Shown here one piece after another: positions 9,969-21,119 of a stretch of 64,000 nt of DNA. This stretch comes from Corylus avellana (lineage: Eukaryota > Streptophyta > Magnoliopsida > Fagales > Betulaceae): positions 10,337,156 to 10,401,155 of the forward strand of contig NC_081547.1 in assembly GCF_901000735.1 (NCBI RefSeq). Direction: 5' to 3'. The translations under genes and the position numbers were made by a program. The notes beneath the pieces are model-generated. The model was not told the DNA's origin and ran no database searches. It worked only from the letters and a program-made list of their open reading frames with translations. The first letter of the stretch is position 1. The number at the start of each line of letters is the position of its first letter.

Positions 9969-11600
9969 TTTAAGATCGCCCTGTGTCAGTTATCTGTTAC
10001 ATCAGAGAAGAATCAGAATCTGGCTCGTGCTGATAATTTGATTAAAGTAGCTGCAGAGAATGGCGCAAGGCTTGTTGTTTTACCTGTGAGTGGACCGACA
10101 TACATGTTTGTTAAAAGTCCTTAGAAGCATAATTAACATTGATCATCTTCTTCCCTGCTATAAAGGAGATGTGGAACTGCCCTTATTCAAAAGATTTCTT
10201 TGCAAAATTTGCCGAGGACTTTGACAAGGAGGATGCCTCGCCAACTTTTTCCATGTTATCCAGAGCTGCTGCCTTTCATGGGATCACCATTGTTGGTGGG
10301 TCTGTGCCCGAATGGAGTAATGGTCACTTGTACAATACTTGCTGTGTTTTTGGAGCCGATGGAAAGCTCAAGGCAAAGCATAGGAAAGTGAGCACCTTTA
10401 GACATTTGATTTGATTTGATTAAGCTTATAAAAGGTGTAACGATTGTGTTCTTTGCAGATACATCTGTTTGACATTGAAATTCCGGGAGAAATTTCATTC
10501 AAGGAATCTGAAATCTTTGCTGCAGGAGATAAGCCTACCATTGTGGACACTGGTAGGCATTTGTGAGCAATTTTTCAAACTAGAGTTTACCACTCAGAAC
10601 AAATTATAAATGTTCAATGCAGAAATTGGTCGTGTTGGAGTGGGAATTTGCCATGACATACGTTTTCCAGAACTTGCTATGTTATATGGAGCCAAAGGTT
10701 GTTCATTTCTGTTGAAATATCTCTGTTTTGTTTCAGAATATAGTAAGCTATGATATGAAATTATGATATGATATCTATGATCATGAAGTCAATAGCAAAT
10801 GCCAGGTGCTCATATAATATGCTATCCTGGGGCCTTCAACATGAGCACAGGCGAATTGATTTGGGAACTGATGCAGAGGATCAGGTAAGAAGAACTACTG
10901 CTTAAGCTTTTTCTATGAAATATACTATAACCAGCAAATTTACTTTTCTCTACTTACAAATCCAAATCATTTCCAAATTTCAGGGCAGCAGATAACCAGG
11001 TACTCAAGAGTTATACATTTTTTTTTTTTTTTTTTATAAATTTTTTTAGAATGAATGAAATTTTATTATGATTTTTTTTTTTTTTTTGGGGGGGGGGGTT
11101 CTGGTTGTAGCTATTTGTAGCTACTTGCTCACCTTCTCGGGATTCTAGTTGTTTCTATCCGATATGGGGCCACTCTACCTTGGTTGGACCGGTATGAAAA
11201 TAATGACTTTATATGATGTGACAATAAAAATTAGTGTTCTTTCTTTCATTTTTTATTTACAAATATGGATCCAACGTTTGATTTTTATTGCCAAGTCATC
11301 AAGTTGTATAACATTCATATTTAGAAATTGTTTTTTCCTTTTTTGTAATAAACAGTTTGGAGGGATAACTGTGAGCTCAGGGCATGAAGAGACTCTGGTG
11401 ATTGCTGAGATTGATTATTCCCAAATTGAACTTCAAAGGTGGTATGCTGCTCCGATAAACATTTTATTCATATCATATCCAACTTTTTTCTCATGAAGGT
11501 GAGGAAATATAAATGCAGGAAAAACCTTCCTCTTGAGAAGCAAATGCTGGGAGATATTTATCAGTTTGTTGATAAACATAATGAAGAACAAACGCCTTGA
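9969..11600 (+). CDS. NLP3: Omega-amidase / nitrilase-like protein (carbon-nitrogen hydrolase), first exon not found
   Basis: Nine exons join in frame with GT-AG introns: 9969-10085, 10166-10387, 10459-10552, 10623-10697, 10806-10884, 10984-10999, 11111-11191, 11356-11438, 11519-11600 (282 codons plus TGA). The nitrilase-fold triad is visible: Glu in LPEMWNCPYS, Lys in LKAKHRKIHLFD and Cys in GICHDIRFPELA. The Nit2-type signature YPGAFNMSTG and the C-terminal WGHSTLVGPFGG are also present. The family hydrolyses omega-amides such as alpha-ketoglutaramate and deaminated glutathione, often in plastid or cytosol. The exon with the start Met and any transit peptide is missing: upstream is a MITE, then retrotransposons. 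The usual GAGYTAW stretch reads CFYPIW here, so it may be a divergent paralogue or a decaying copy. It is tail-to-tail with the DRG2 gene. Confidence 0.8.
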
Positions 11601-12794
11601 AGGGAATGCAGTTACTGGGGACATTGCTGTATTCATAAATTCATTAAAATAACAGGATATCTTCTGTAAAAATATGGACGGTCGAGATTTAATTTATACA
11701 AGTACACACATGACATGCTGGGGATAATTACGCCAGTTTAGAATTGTGTTAAAGGAGCTTAAAAAATACTTTAGGTATATATAAAGTTGTGTAAAGCAAA
11801 AGTGGGTCTGTTAGTAAAAAATTAAAGTGCTTTTTTTTTTTTTTTTTTTTTTAACTTGAAAAAAAAAATGCTAAAACGTAATTTTGGAAGAAGTTCGAAA
11901 ATATAATTTTTTTAGAGAACTCTTTTTAGATATAAAAGTTCTATTTTCCAACAATCTCACACAGGCTCTTTGAGAGTTCTTTTATTGTGTTGGACCTCAT
12001 TGATATCAACTCTCGATGCCCAATAATCTCAGAAGCTTAGTCAAAATATCCAATCCAATATCAAAGTCTATTATTAACGAATGGAGATCCAAAATGAATA
12101 ATTATATCCTTAACTTTGTCGCTAACGATAAAATTTTTCTTTAAACTGGATTAAGAGAATTTTCTAGGTCTATAAAATTGTTAAGTACATTTTTTTTAAT
12201 AGCATATGATAAAATTTCTTCTAATTTTGTTAATGCTATTAAAAAGAACTTGTATTTCTCTCGCACTATGCTTGACGGTTTTATAGACTAATTTTGAAGA
12301 AAATTTTCCAATCCAGCTCGAAAGAATACTCTATATTTAACGCTTGTTTTCTCGTTTATATATATCAACCTTACCCAAAGCATTATATAAATTAGTCTTA
12401 CATGTAAACCTGGACATTACATAACAAGAGTTGAACAGATAATCTACACTGATGATGATGCCTGTATGGCTCACCCAATGCAACACTTAAAGAGCAAGCT
12501 TATAGATCTATTCTCATACGTAGGATCCATGCTCTTTAAGTTTTTTCACCCAATATCTGAAAACCATGAGGAAATGCAAACCAGTAAGATTGTAAAGTGA
12601 ACTCGACTTTTTTTATGCAGCTTAAGATTCTAATTTCCTTCTCTTCCTGGTTCTTACAATACAAAAAGTACATTTTTTTAAAAAGAATTCCATGATAAAT
12701 AACACGTCAAAAATGAGCCAATAGAGCTATCTATCTCAAGGCACATCTTCCAAGCCACTTCAACCAAAAACCACAGGCCGCATGGTCAACGTAG
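11601..12794. other. Intergenic DNA between two convergent genes
   Basis: It holds the 3' flanks of the omega-amidase gene (+) and the DRG2-type gene (-). A T-homopolymer run lies at about 11831-11852. No exon, RNA gene or element terminus was recognised. Confidence 0.5.
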
Positions 12795-15700
12795 TTATGT
12801 CTTCAATGGAGCCTTTTTCTCCCTATCAGCTATTCGAGCAGTGGCTGTAGTATGTGACTTGAACCGACCTCTTCCACCCTCTTCCTTTTCCTGAAGAAAG
12901 AAAATCGCAAATGGTTGATTTTCTTTATGCAAAGTACACTTTTTTCCCCAAATCACATTTCAAATGTGACAAACATTTGTAGAATTTTTGTAAGATCTCA
13001 AGTCTCTTCATACATAGAAAATCAGTGGGACATTATTGCTTGGGGTGGGCTGGGGAATATAAAGAATAATGATGGACCAAAAACAAATGAAGAAAGGTTT
13101 GCAACGACTCTTTTATCAAAGAAGTTCTGGTCCAAGGATAATGATAAGGCAGCCGTGTAGAGTTTTCCGGTAAAAATACTTTCAAGTCAGAGTAAGCAAG
13201 GGAGAGTTTGTGCACCTTTTTCTTAACAATCTGAACCACATCCTCATCTTGAAGAACATGACCAAGGCCACAATGCTGCGGGTAGTGCCTCGCACTTATG
13301 CCCCACACAAGCACATATTTCACATCCTTCACCAAGCTCCGGTGTATGTGATTACAGAAGTCTTCAACAGTGCAGCCACCCCTATCCTGAAATCACATGC
13401 CAAGAGTATTGAAATAAAAAGGGAGGAAAACCCATAAACTCCCATGCATAACTAAATTCACCCATTAAGATATATCTGAACTGAAAAAAGGGGCAACATA
13501 CAGCAGAAAGAACTACAGGATCTGCGAAATCAGGTTGCTGGCCTTGTGGCTTTGTATAAACCCTTACAAGCCCCATCTCTTCCCACATTTTTGCAAGTAG
13601 TCTATCGAAGTTGAGCTGTTTAAGAAGTTACATGAACCATATAAGTTGTTAAACCATTCACATCCAATAAAAATTCACATGCAATATAATGCTCAAACCA
13701 AGAAGGTATTGGACCGGATCATGCCCATTTTCAGTTTTTTATTGTTTTTATTTGGCATTGTCTTAATTGTGCTGGGGAATTTGTTGGGGTCCCCACACCC
13801 CCTCTGTGTATTTTTGCTTCTTTTTAGTTGATGAAATTTAATCTTGCTCATAAAAAAAGATAAAAATAAAAAATAAAAAATACACCTTACATGATATGTT
13901 TGGGTGCAAGTTAGATGAGTGGTAAAATATGTTTTGCATGTAGTGGACAATGAGGGAACAAAAACACACTTTGAAAGAAGAAAATGCACTAAACCACTCA
14001 ACATCACTATTTGCTGGAAAAAAGCTTAGGAAATGAGATGCGTTCCATATTAAAACCAATATTTGGATCCCAATTAGAGTAGAATAAATTAGAACTGCAA
14101 AACCTGCCTTCAGATTGCAACTAATGACAACAGAACTAGGTTGCCGGGCTAATTTGTCCACATCATCAATACCGATAACATCTATCTTGTTGTAGACATA
14201 TACACACTTCATGTATTTACGGTTTCCCTCAATGACATCAATAAGATCATCCACAGTGGCATCCTCACGAAATAACACCTGCAACAAAATCCATGAACAA
14301 CTAAGTACACACTTTTATGGGGCACCTAGTAAGTAGTAAAGAGAAAGTATGATATAAAAAGGAAGTGTCAACCATATCAAAATATTGCAGGTGCAAAGAA
14401 GGTAAATAGAGTCATCAAGATGGAATGGAGCCAACAATCAACAGTTAGAAGTACATGGTTTAGCACCAAAACACTATAAAGGGTCAACGATGCTGCAAAG
14501 GTGAAAAAATCCTCTGTATATTGGAACCCTATCTACCACTATCTTTCTGTTGTTCCTTCTACATCAACTTATTTCTAGTTGCTATGTGGGATCCATGGAA
14601 AACTAGTTCAAAAATAATCCATAAACAAAACTTAACGAGTGTAAGAGCATTCACATCCCGCTCAACAAAACTCTTAATTTTAACTAAAAAATCACCTTTT
14701 TTTTTTTTTTTTTAGCTACCCACTTTTTTAAAGCACCTACATCTGGCTTTCTATTTTAATTTTTAGCTATCCACTTTAACTATTCCATTTTAATATTATT
14801 TCTCAATGATTTCTTTATTCTTTATTGAGAGGAGAGAGAATGTTAGAGATTAAAAAATGATTTGTTTTTACATTTGGTGAGCACTTTAGTAGATTACCAA
14901 ATGTTTCTATAAATTGCTGAGCCGAATGAAGCTCCTTTTGCTCCCAATTTAGTATCTTGGCTAGCCAAAATAACATTTGGCTACACAAATAAGAATGCAC
15001 ATCGGACATTGTGAGCAAATTGCTACTTTCTTGTATTTAAATAATTTACATCAACAATGTGAACAAAGACACAACACAAGTCATTCTTTGGAAAATATGA
15101 CCAAGGTCAGAAATAGCTTCAGACATCTAATGTGTATTGACCAGGATATTATTCTCTTTTTTATTGATAAGATAAAAAAAAATAATAATAATAAATAAAC
15201 AATGAATTTGTCATATAAGGGGAAAAAAGGATTTGCAGTTGACATAAACAAAAGTATATGGCTATGTGCAATAGCACGTTGCCAGCAACAACCAAGGTAA
15301 ATATTTTTAACACTGGTGCAAAAGCATTAACATAATAAGTGATGTCAGGTTTAAACCTACCTCTGCATTGTGGATTTTGTATTCATGTAAAATTTGATAA
15401 CAAAGCTTTTCATCCACATGAGTTAAAGGAAGAGTGCTGTTGAACGAAATGCCTCCAGTTTTTTTCTTTTTGAAGTATATCTGACAATACAACAAAACCA
15501 CAAATCCAACCAAAAGTCCCAGTAGATCAATAAAAAAAAGTGAGAACAATAAACAAGAGCTATAAGAGAAAATTGTTGAGAATGTTGACATTCCATAAAC
15601 ATCCTCGAAAATAACATACTTGAGGTGGTCTCTTGTTTAGACGCAAGCCCACAGCTTCCAGCTCACTTGTCAATATTTGCCGATGACCCTCACTCTGAAG

Positions 15701-18700
15701 CATTTTACAGGAAACTAACATCATAACAAGAACACCTAGTTTTAAAAACATATATATACAGGAACTAAAATTCCAAAACAGGAACATAGCATAAGCTACG
15801 AACAGCTCAAACGGTAGAGCAAGGAGATAAATTTAAATGAAGAAATTAAGAGGAAAAAATTTCAATTTAGACAGTTATTACCGTGCAAAGTACAACATTG
15901 CACAAACAGGGGACAAGTAGGTGAGTCATATCTAGGAACAGGTAACACACGAAAAAGTATTATGCATTCTGATTCCATCAAAAAGGAAACCCTCAAATTT
16001 ATGGAGTACATCCAAGAATTTTCCTTTGATGTTCATGATTTTCTGGTTTTCCATTTCCTAATGGAGGTCAAATTTTCATGAGTGACCACCAATATAGATA
16101 TCCCAGGTGACCTAATCAAGAATTTAATACAACAATCACAAACTTGACTCATCAGTGAGCTATAGCAGCAACACTACCGCTAGAAATACACTTACCTTTG
16201 AGGCATCAAGAACCATCAATACAATGTCTGAAGACTTGGCAACAGCAATAACCTGAGAGAACAGTCTTGTCAAATTATTGAATCTCCAGTATACCAAGCC
16301 ATATTGAGCAGAAAAGTACAGGAAAAAAAATGCCAATTGAAAGGTCATCTATATTGTATTTAAGACAACAAACAATGATAAGAAATTTATTGATCATCCC
16401 TTTGCAAAAGTCTTATGATATTAATTGCACATACAAATGTTGCATGATTATCACAAGATAAAAAAAGTTAAAGGTATGTACCTGCCTCCCACGCCCCTTT
16501 CCTTCAGAAGCACCTTCAATAATACCAGGAAGGTCAAGCAACTGAATTTTAGTATCATTGTAGTGTATAATCCCAGGAATACAAGTAAGTGTTGTGAACT
16601 CATAAGAAGCAGCTTCTGAATGTGTGCCCGTTAACATTGTTAAAAGTGTTGACTTCCCCACACTGCAAACATGTTAAGAAAAAAAAAAATTGACTTCTTC
16701 AGACATACGTACTAAAAAATCTATCAAACTAATCTGGTGGCTAAAAAATGGCGGGTGTATTTGGCAACCATAAAATGGCAGGTGTATTTGGCAACCATCT
16801 TCCCCCTTTTTATCATTTCTCCCAAAAAAAAATCAATTTCTTTTTTCCTATTACCAAACAACTTTCTTCAATTTTCTCTTGCAAAAAAATCAAATCTTAT
16901 TTTACCTTTATATCACATCAATTACTTCTTATTACTATTCAAACAAAAAACTCACAACAAATCTATGTATGCTTATCTTTATTAGAAAAGGGGTGGGGGC
17001 ACACTCAGCTTTTGGCCAAATATCAGGAGGCAAAAATTTAGTTTAATATTACTTTCTCTGTCTATAAAAAGATTACATGCTTGCTCAAGTCATAGACATC
17101 GCAAACCTTGGAAATCCTATTAGAGCAACACGTCCATGGCCAAACTTGGTAACTTCAAAACCCTCTCCGCCGCCACTAGAACCCTGTGTCATAGTTCAAA
17201 CTAACAATAAAAGATGATACCTTGAACATATTTTCAAACAGTCTAAACCATTCAGCAGTTGTAAAAAGGACATGAAATTAAAACATATGAAAGAAACAAC
17301 TCTAAATGTTAAAAGTACAAGATACCATACTTGCTAGCATCCCGCCCTCAAACAACCAAACAAATATCAAAGCAAGTGATAATTCATTGGAATTTAATAG
17401 ATGAGAAGCAAAGACAAGAAACCTTGGGCTCGTTTAGTTGAGCTTTCAAACTAAAAAAGAGTCAAAAACTGTCTTCAAGTAACAAAAAGATAAGGGGAAA
17501 ATATACTTTAGCCCCACAAACTTCCACTATATTTTTATTTACGCCTCCAAAATTTGAAAAGTGATATCGGGGCCTCCTGTACTATCACTATGTGTCAAAT
17601 CAGATGGAGGTCATGTATGCCACACATGACCTCTTTTGTTTTTCTCTTCCCAAATTGCCCCTTTTGTCTAACAAAAATATCATGTGAACTGTGGATTTTC
17701 AAAGTGAGCAACGAGATAAAACATCTTGAATGGAGCTATGTTTTGGGCTTTGGAATTTTCGTTGTTCAAAACAACACTGGTTTGTTGTTCGAAATGCTCC
17801 CCAGCCAGCTAGCTCCCCTTGTCAGCCAGGGAGGTCCCCGCCAGCTCCACCATAGGAGCTCCTTTCACTACGGTTGTTCGATCTTGGATTTGCTGAGCCA
17901 TTTCCATGATTATAACTTCAAGCTTTGCTCCAACTAGTAGAAGTATCTGTCTCACAAATTAATTACCCTGTATCTTAATTGAGTTTTGAAAAACCCTCTG
18001 TAATCTAGTCTAAATTTCTATTTGTTTTATCATATACATATTGCCTTTCACTGCTTTACTTTTTTTTTTTTTCTTTTTATAACTAATAACCAGTCTTAAT
18101 AAAAGCGTAAGGTGCCGCAAGGTACACAAGGAGTATACAATAGGGATCACTTAACTAGAAAAGGAAAAGTGAACAAGGAAATCATCAAAGTTAATCGACG
18201 ATGGGGATACAAACGCTATAGTCCAAAGATACAAAGTATGTAAACACGAGGATAAAATGTCCTGGGGACCTTTCCAAGTCCTCAAAGCACCTATTGTCTC
18301 TCTCACTCCATAAACACCAGAAAAGACAAATAGGCACCATCTTCCAAACTACGGCACTCCCCCTCCTTCCAGAAGACCACCAACAGGCGAACAACTCGGA
18401 CACCCGTCTAGGCATCACCCAAGACATCCCGAAACGACCAGAAAAGGCACTCCACAAAGCATAAGCTACCTCACAATGAAGAAGAAGATGGTCCACCGTC
18501 TCCTCACTTCTCTTACACATGCAACATCTATTCGTCACAATAACGTGCCTCTTCCTTAGATTGTCTAAGGTCAGAATTTTGCCCAGAGCCGCCGACCACT
18601 CAAAGAAAATCGCCCTCGGAGGAGCCTGTGTCTGCCACACACTCTACCAAGGGAATCTTCTTTCTTCAGTGCAAGCTAAGGAGTAAAAGAGAGACTAGGC

Positions 18701-20193
18701 CTTGAAAAGGCCTCGTTTTGAAGAGCTCCACCATAAACTATTTTCACAGCCACGTCTCACTCTGCCTGAATGCAACTTAAACCTAAGACTTCTAATGTCA
18801 TCAATTAAAAACCAAAACATTAATATCTACTTCGACATGCTCCATACTTTTGTGTCATAATCTTCCATTGCCCACATCTGCATATCATCATTTCCAATGC
18901 AAAGCATAGCAAGGCGGCCTCTAGACTACAAACTTCATGTATTCAAAATAATTTTCCTTGTACTAAGGAAAAGGCAAATCAAACACTATCTAACTCTCAG
19001 TATATTCGCAAAATGCAATAACTTCATTGTTGGTCATAAGCCAATGAAGCCTACCACATAGTCACCGCAGATACAAATTCAAAGAACTCGTCAAAGGCAA
19101 CAATACATCTTTCAATCGCTTCCATGACCATGTTTTTTAATCAAAAATCTCACACCGAAGACAATTATAAAACATGGACTTATACTTTGTGGTGAAGACT
19201 TGGGTGAAACAATTTCTACTCGATCATGTTGCCACACTGCCACGCACGAGTATGTTGTCCCCAAATCAATCCCTATCACTGGCAACTCTCCTTCATTGGC
19301 CACTCTTGACGTCTGGAAGATAACGAAAATCAAGTAAACGAATGAAGACTCTTGAGTCAACGACCCCCTATACTACCACAGTTCACATGGTATTTTGGTT
19401 AGACTACATTATAGAAGGGGCATTAAGTGAAGATAAAAACAAAAGAGGTCACGTGTGGCGCACCGTGACCTCTTTTCCGTCTATTTTGACAATAAATGCT
19501 AATGGAGTGTCTAATTTGACACATGGTGGTAGCATACGAGGCCCCGATGTCACATTTCAAAGTTTGGAGGCACAAATGAAAATGCAGTGGTAGTTTAGGG
19601 TGCTAAAGTATATTTTTCGCAAAAGATAACTTACAAACATGATGTTTTAAAGGTTTTGTTCTCCTAAACTGAAACAACTGCTCTAGAAAACATCATTTTG
19701 ATTCCCTCTTAAAAGAGTTTGTTTTCAAGAATAATTTTTTTGACACAATTTCTAAAAACATGTTCGACAGCACACTTTTGCACTATATATCGTTTTTGTG
19801 AGTTTAAATAGGGTAACTGAAAAGGGGCTAGCATACTTTTGGAGGCTCCAACAATTGAGTCCTTAGCTTGGCTATCTTCGCCTTGAGCTGACCAAGATGA
19901 TACTCTGCATATTCAATTAAACAAAGTACATTTACCCATCAAGTGAAAACATCATGCTTAGTATCTCAACAAGGGTATATATACTTGAAGATGATATGAA
20001 AGACTAAAAATTTGACAACAGCAGTTAAATATTGATTCTGGGAAAGACAAACAAACATAAAATAAAGCATGCCCAGATAATAACTTATGATTAATTAGTT
20101 ATTGAGCACTAAATTAGAAGTACCCGTGGCTTTGTTTTTCTGCGTCCGAGCCATCTCGGCTTCGATTTCTCTGATCTTTTCTATGATACCCAT
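12795..20193 (-). CDS. DRG2: Developmentally regulated GTP-binding protein, DRG2 type (399 aa)
   Basis: Eleven exons (minus strand) join without frame breaks: 20124-20193, 19837-19904, 17107-17183, 16482-16662, 16196-16252, 15620-15694, 15361-15480, 14108-14278, 13502-13615, 13216-13386, 12795-12890; 1,200 nt including TAA. The product starts [14 protein letters not shown], as DRG2 orthologues do, and 399 aa is a normal length. GTPase motifs: G1 GFPSVGKS (69-76), G3 DLPGI (115-119), G4 NKID (246-249), G5 SCNLK (269-273). The C-terminal TGS-type region ends ALVWG-like ([14 protein letters not shown]) and [11 protein letters not shown]. DRGs are conserved Obg-class GTPases that, with DFRP partners, associate with translating ribosomes. 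Intron 2 (17184-19836) hosts a Pack-MULE-like insertion; intron 8 appears to use a GC donor. No broken residue was seen; I expect it to be functional. Confidence 0.95.
18057..18760 (-). pseudogene. LINE 3' fragment with zf-RVT domain
   Basis: On the minus strand the translation at 18191-18640 shows the zinc-binding reverse-transcriptase domain (zf-RVT) of plant L1 LINEs: [20 protein letters not shown], then [20 protein letters not shown], then [17 protein letters not shown]. The plus-strand T run at 18060-18073 is the LINE poly-A. The upstream RT domain is absent (5' truncated). The right border is uncertain; no target duplication found. Confidence 0.7.
19195..19316 (-). pseudogene. Hsp70 N-terminal fragment captured inside the MULE
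   Basis: The minus-strand reading gives [20 protein letters not shown] followed by [23 protein letters not shown] is the near-invariant phosphate-1 motif at the N-terminus of Hsp70 ATPase domains. The similarity stops after about 40 residues, and the remaining approximately 600 residues of an Hsp70 are absent. It is best read as a transduplicated exon piece, not a gene. Confidence 0.7.
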
Positions 20194-20660
20194 TTTTCCT
20201 TATGACTTCAGCTGCAACCACCAAAATCAAAATATAAGAGAAAAAAAAAATTACTTTCTTTTTGCACAAAAATTATAGTAGCAATTTGGATAACCGGACA
20301 TATTGAAGTTCAAACAGAGTGCTGCTGAGAAATCGTCGGAAAGAAAAAGAAAAGGAAGGTTAGAAATAATAGAAGCAGCCAATTCAATCCGATTATCTTT
20401 TTCTTTTCTAAATTTTCTTTTTTTCTGTTCCTGCGATTTCTTAGCAACCAAACGGACCGTTAATTAATAAGATAAAAAGAGGTTGGATTTTTATTAAAAT
20501 GAGAACTTTTTAAAAAGCAGCTTATGCTAATTTCACGAACTGGAGCGCAAACAAATTGCAAAGAATGAATGAGTTACCTCGATTGGTAGATGACTCACTG
20601 TCACTCAGTCGCCGGCGATCTCAAGAGCTGATGAGAGACAGAGATTTGCAGTGACGCTGT
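20194..20660 (-). promoter_or_regulatory. DRG2 5' leader with a probable 5' UTR intron
   Basis: On the minus strand a good acceptor (GGTTGCAG) ends just upstream of the ATG at about 20216, and a donor (CAATCGAG then GTAACTC) lies at about 20577. This implies a 5' UTR intron of about 360 bp and a leader exon at roughly 20578-20660. No clear TATA box was chosen. Confidence 0.45.
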
Positions 20661-20928
20661 GGCAAGGATTTGAAGGCCTTAGAATGTATGAAAGAGATGG
20701 TAAAATAGTTTTAAGGGATTTGAAGATTTGCAAGTGACACTGGACTAATATTTCGAGGCCCATTTTGGAGGGCATGGTCCACGAAATTTTTTAAACCGAC
20801 ACAATTAATTAATAAATAAATAATGAATACAATTCCTCTTTTGGAATTCTTGTGTCGATTATTATTATTATTATTATTTCTGACTTCCATTATCTAACAT
20901 AATCTAGAGACGAGATATATTTAGTATG

Positions 20929-21090
20929 AGTAATGCTATCTCTTATGTCATTTTTGTGTTCCTCCAAGAATGATGTGGCTTTTAAAATCATTATTGGGCT
21001 AATCGATCATTATTGGATGTTACTTAAATTGCGATTTTAAAAGCCACTTCATTTTTAAAATGACACAAGAAGAACTTATATAATTATTCA
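20929..21090. mobile_element. Short MITE, 162 bp
   Basis: The arms GTGGCTTTTAAAATC and GATTTTAAAAGCCAC are exact inverses around the centre, and the ends AGTAATGCTAT.../...TAATTATTC are imperfect inverses. It is flanked by a direct duplication of TTTAGTATG (10 bp if the preceding A is counted) at 20920-20928 and 21091-21099. A related half-copy is at 8800-8875. Confidence 0.7.
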
Positions 21091-21119
21091 TTTAGTATGC
21101 TTTGCCGAGCATACTCGAG

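Larger units (their letters stand above)
17494..19620. mobile_element. Pack-MULE-like element in DRG2 intron 2
   Basis: The ends are inverted repeats of more than 150 bp: GGGGAAAATATACTTTAGCC on the left, and the right end read in reverse as GCGAAAAATATACTTTAGCA, with GTGACATCGGGGCCTC-type phrases matching further in. A perfect 9-bp duplication AAAAGATAA flanks it (17485-17493, 19621-19629), as for Mutator elements. There is no transposase. Inside are a LINE fragment and an Hsp70 fragment, so it carries foreign sequence in the manner of a Pack-MULE. Inserted between DRG2 exons 2 and 3, it must be spliced out with the intron. Confidence 0.8.

Noticed and set aside
19112..19360. An Hsp70 gene on the minus strand
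   Set aside because: Only about 40 residues around [12 protein letters not shown] are present and they lie inside a MULE; no continuation of the ATPase or substrate domain exists.
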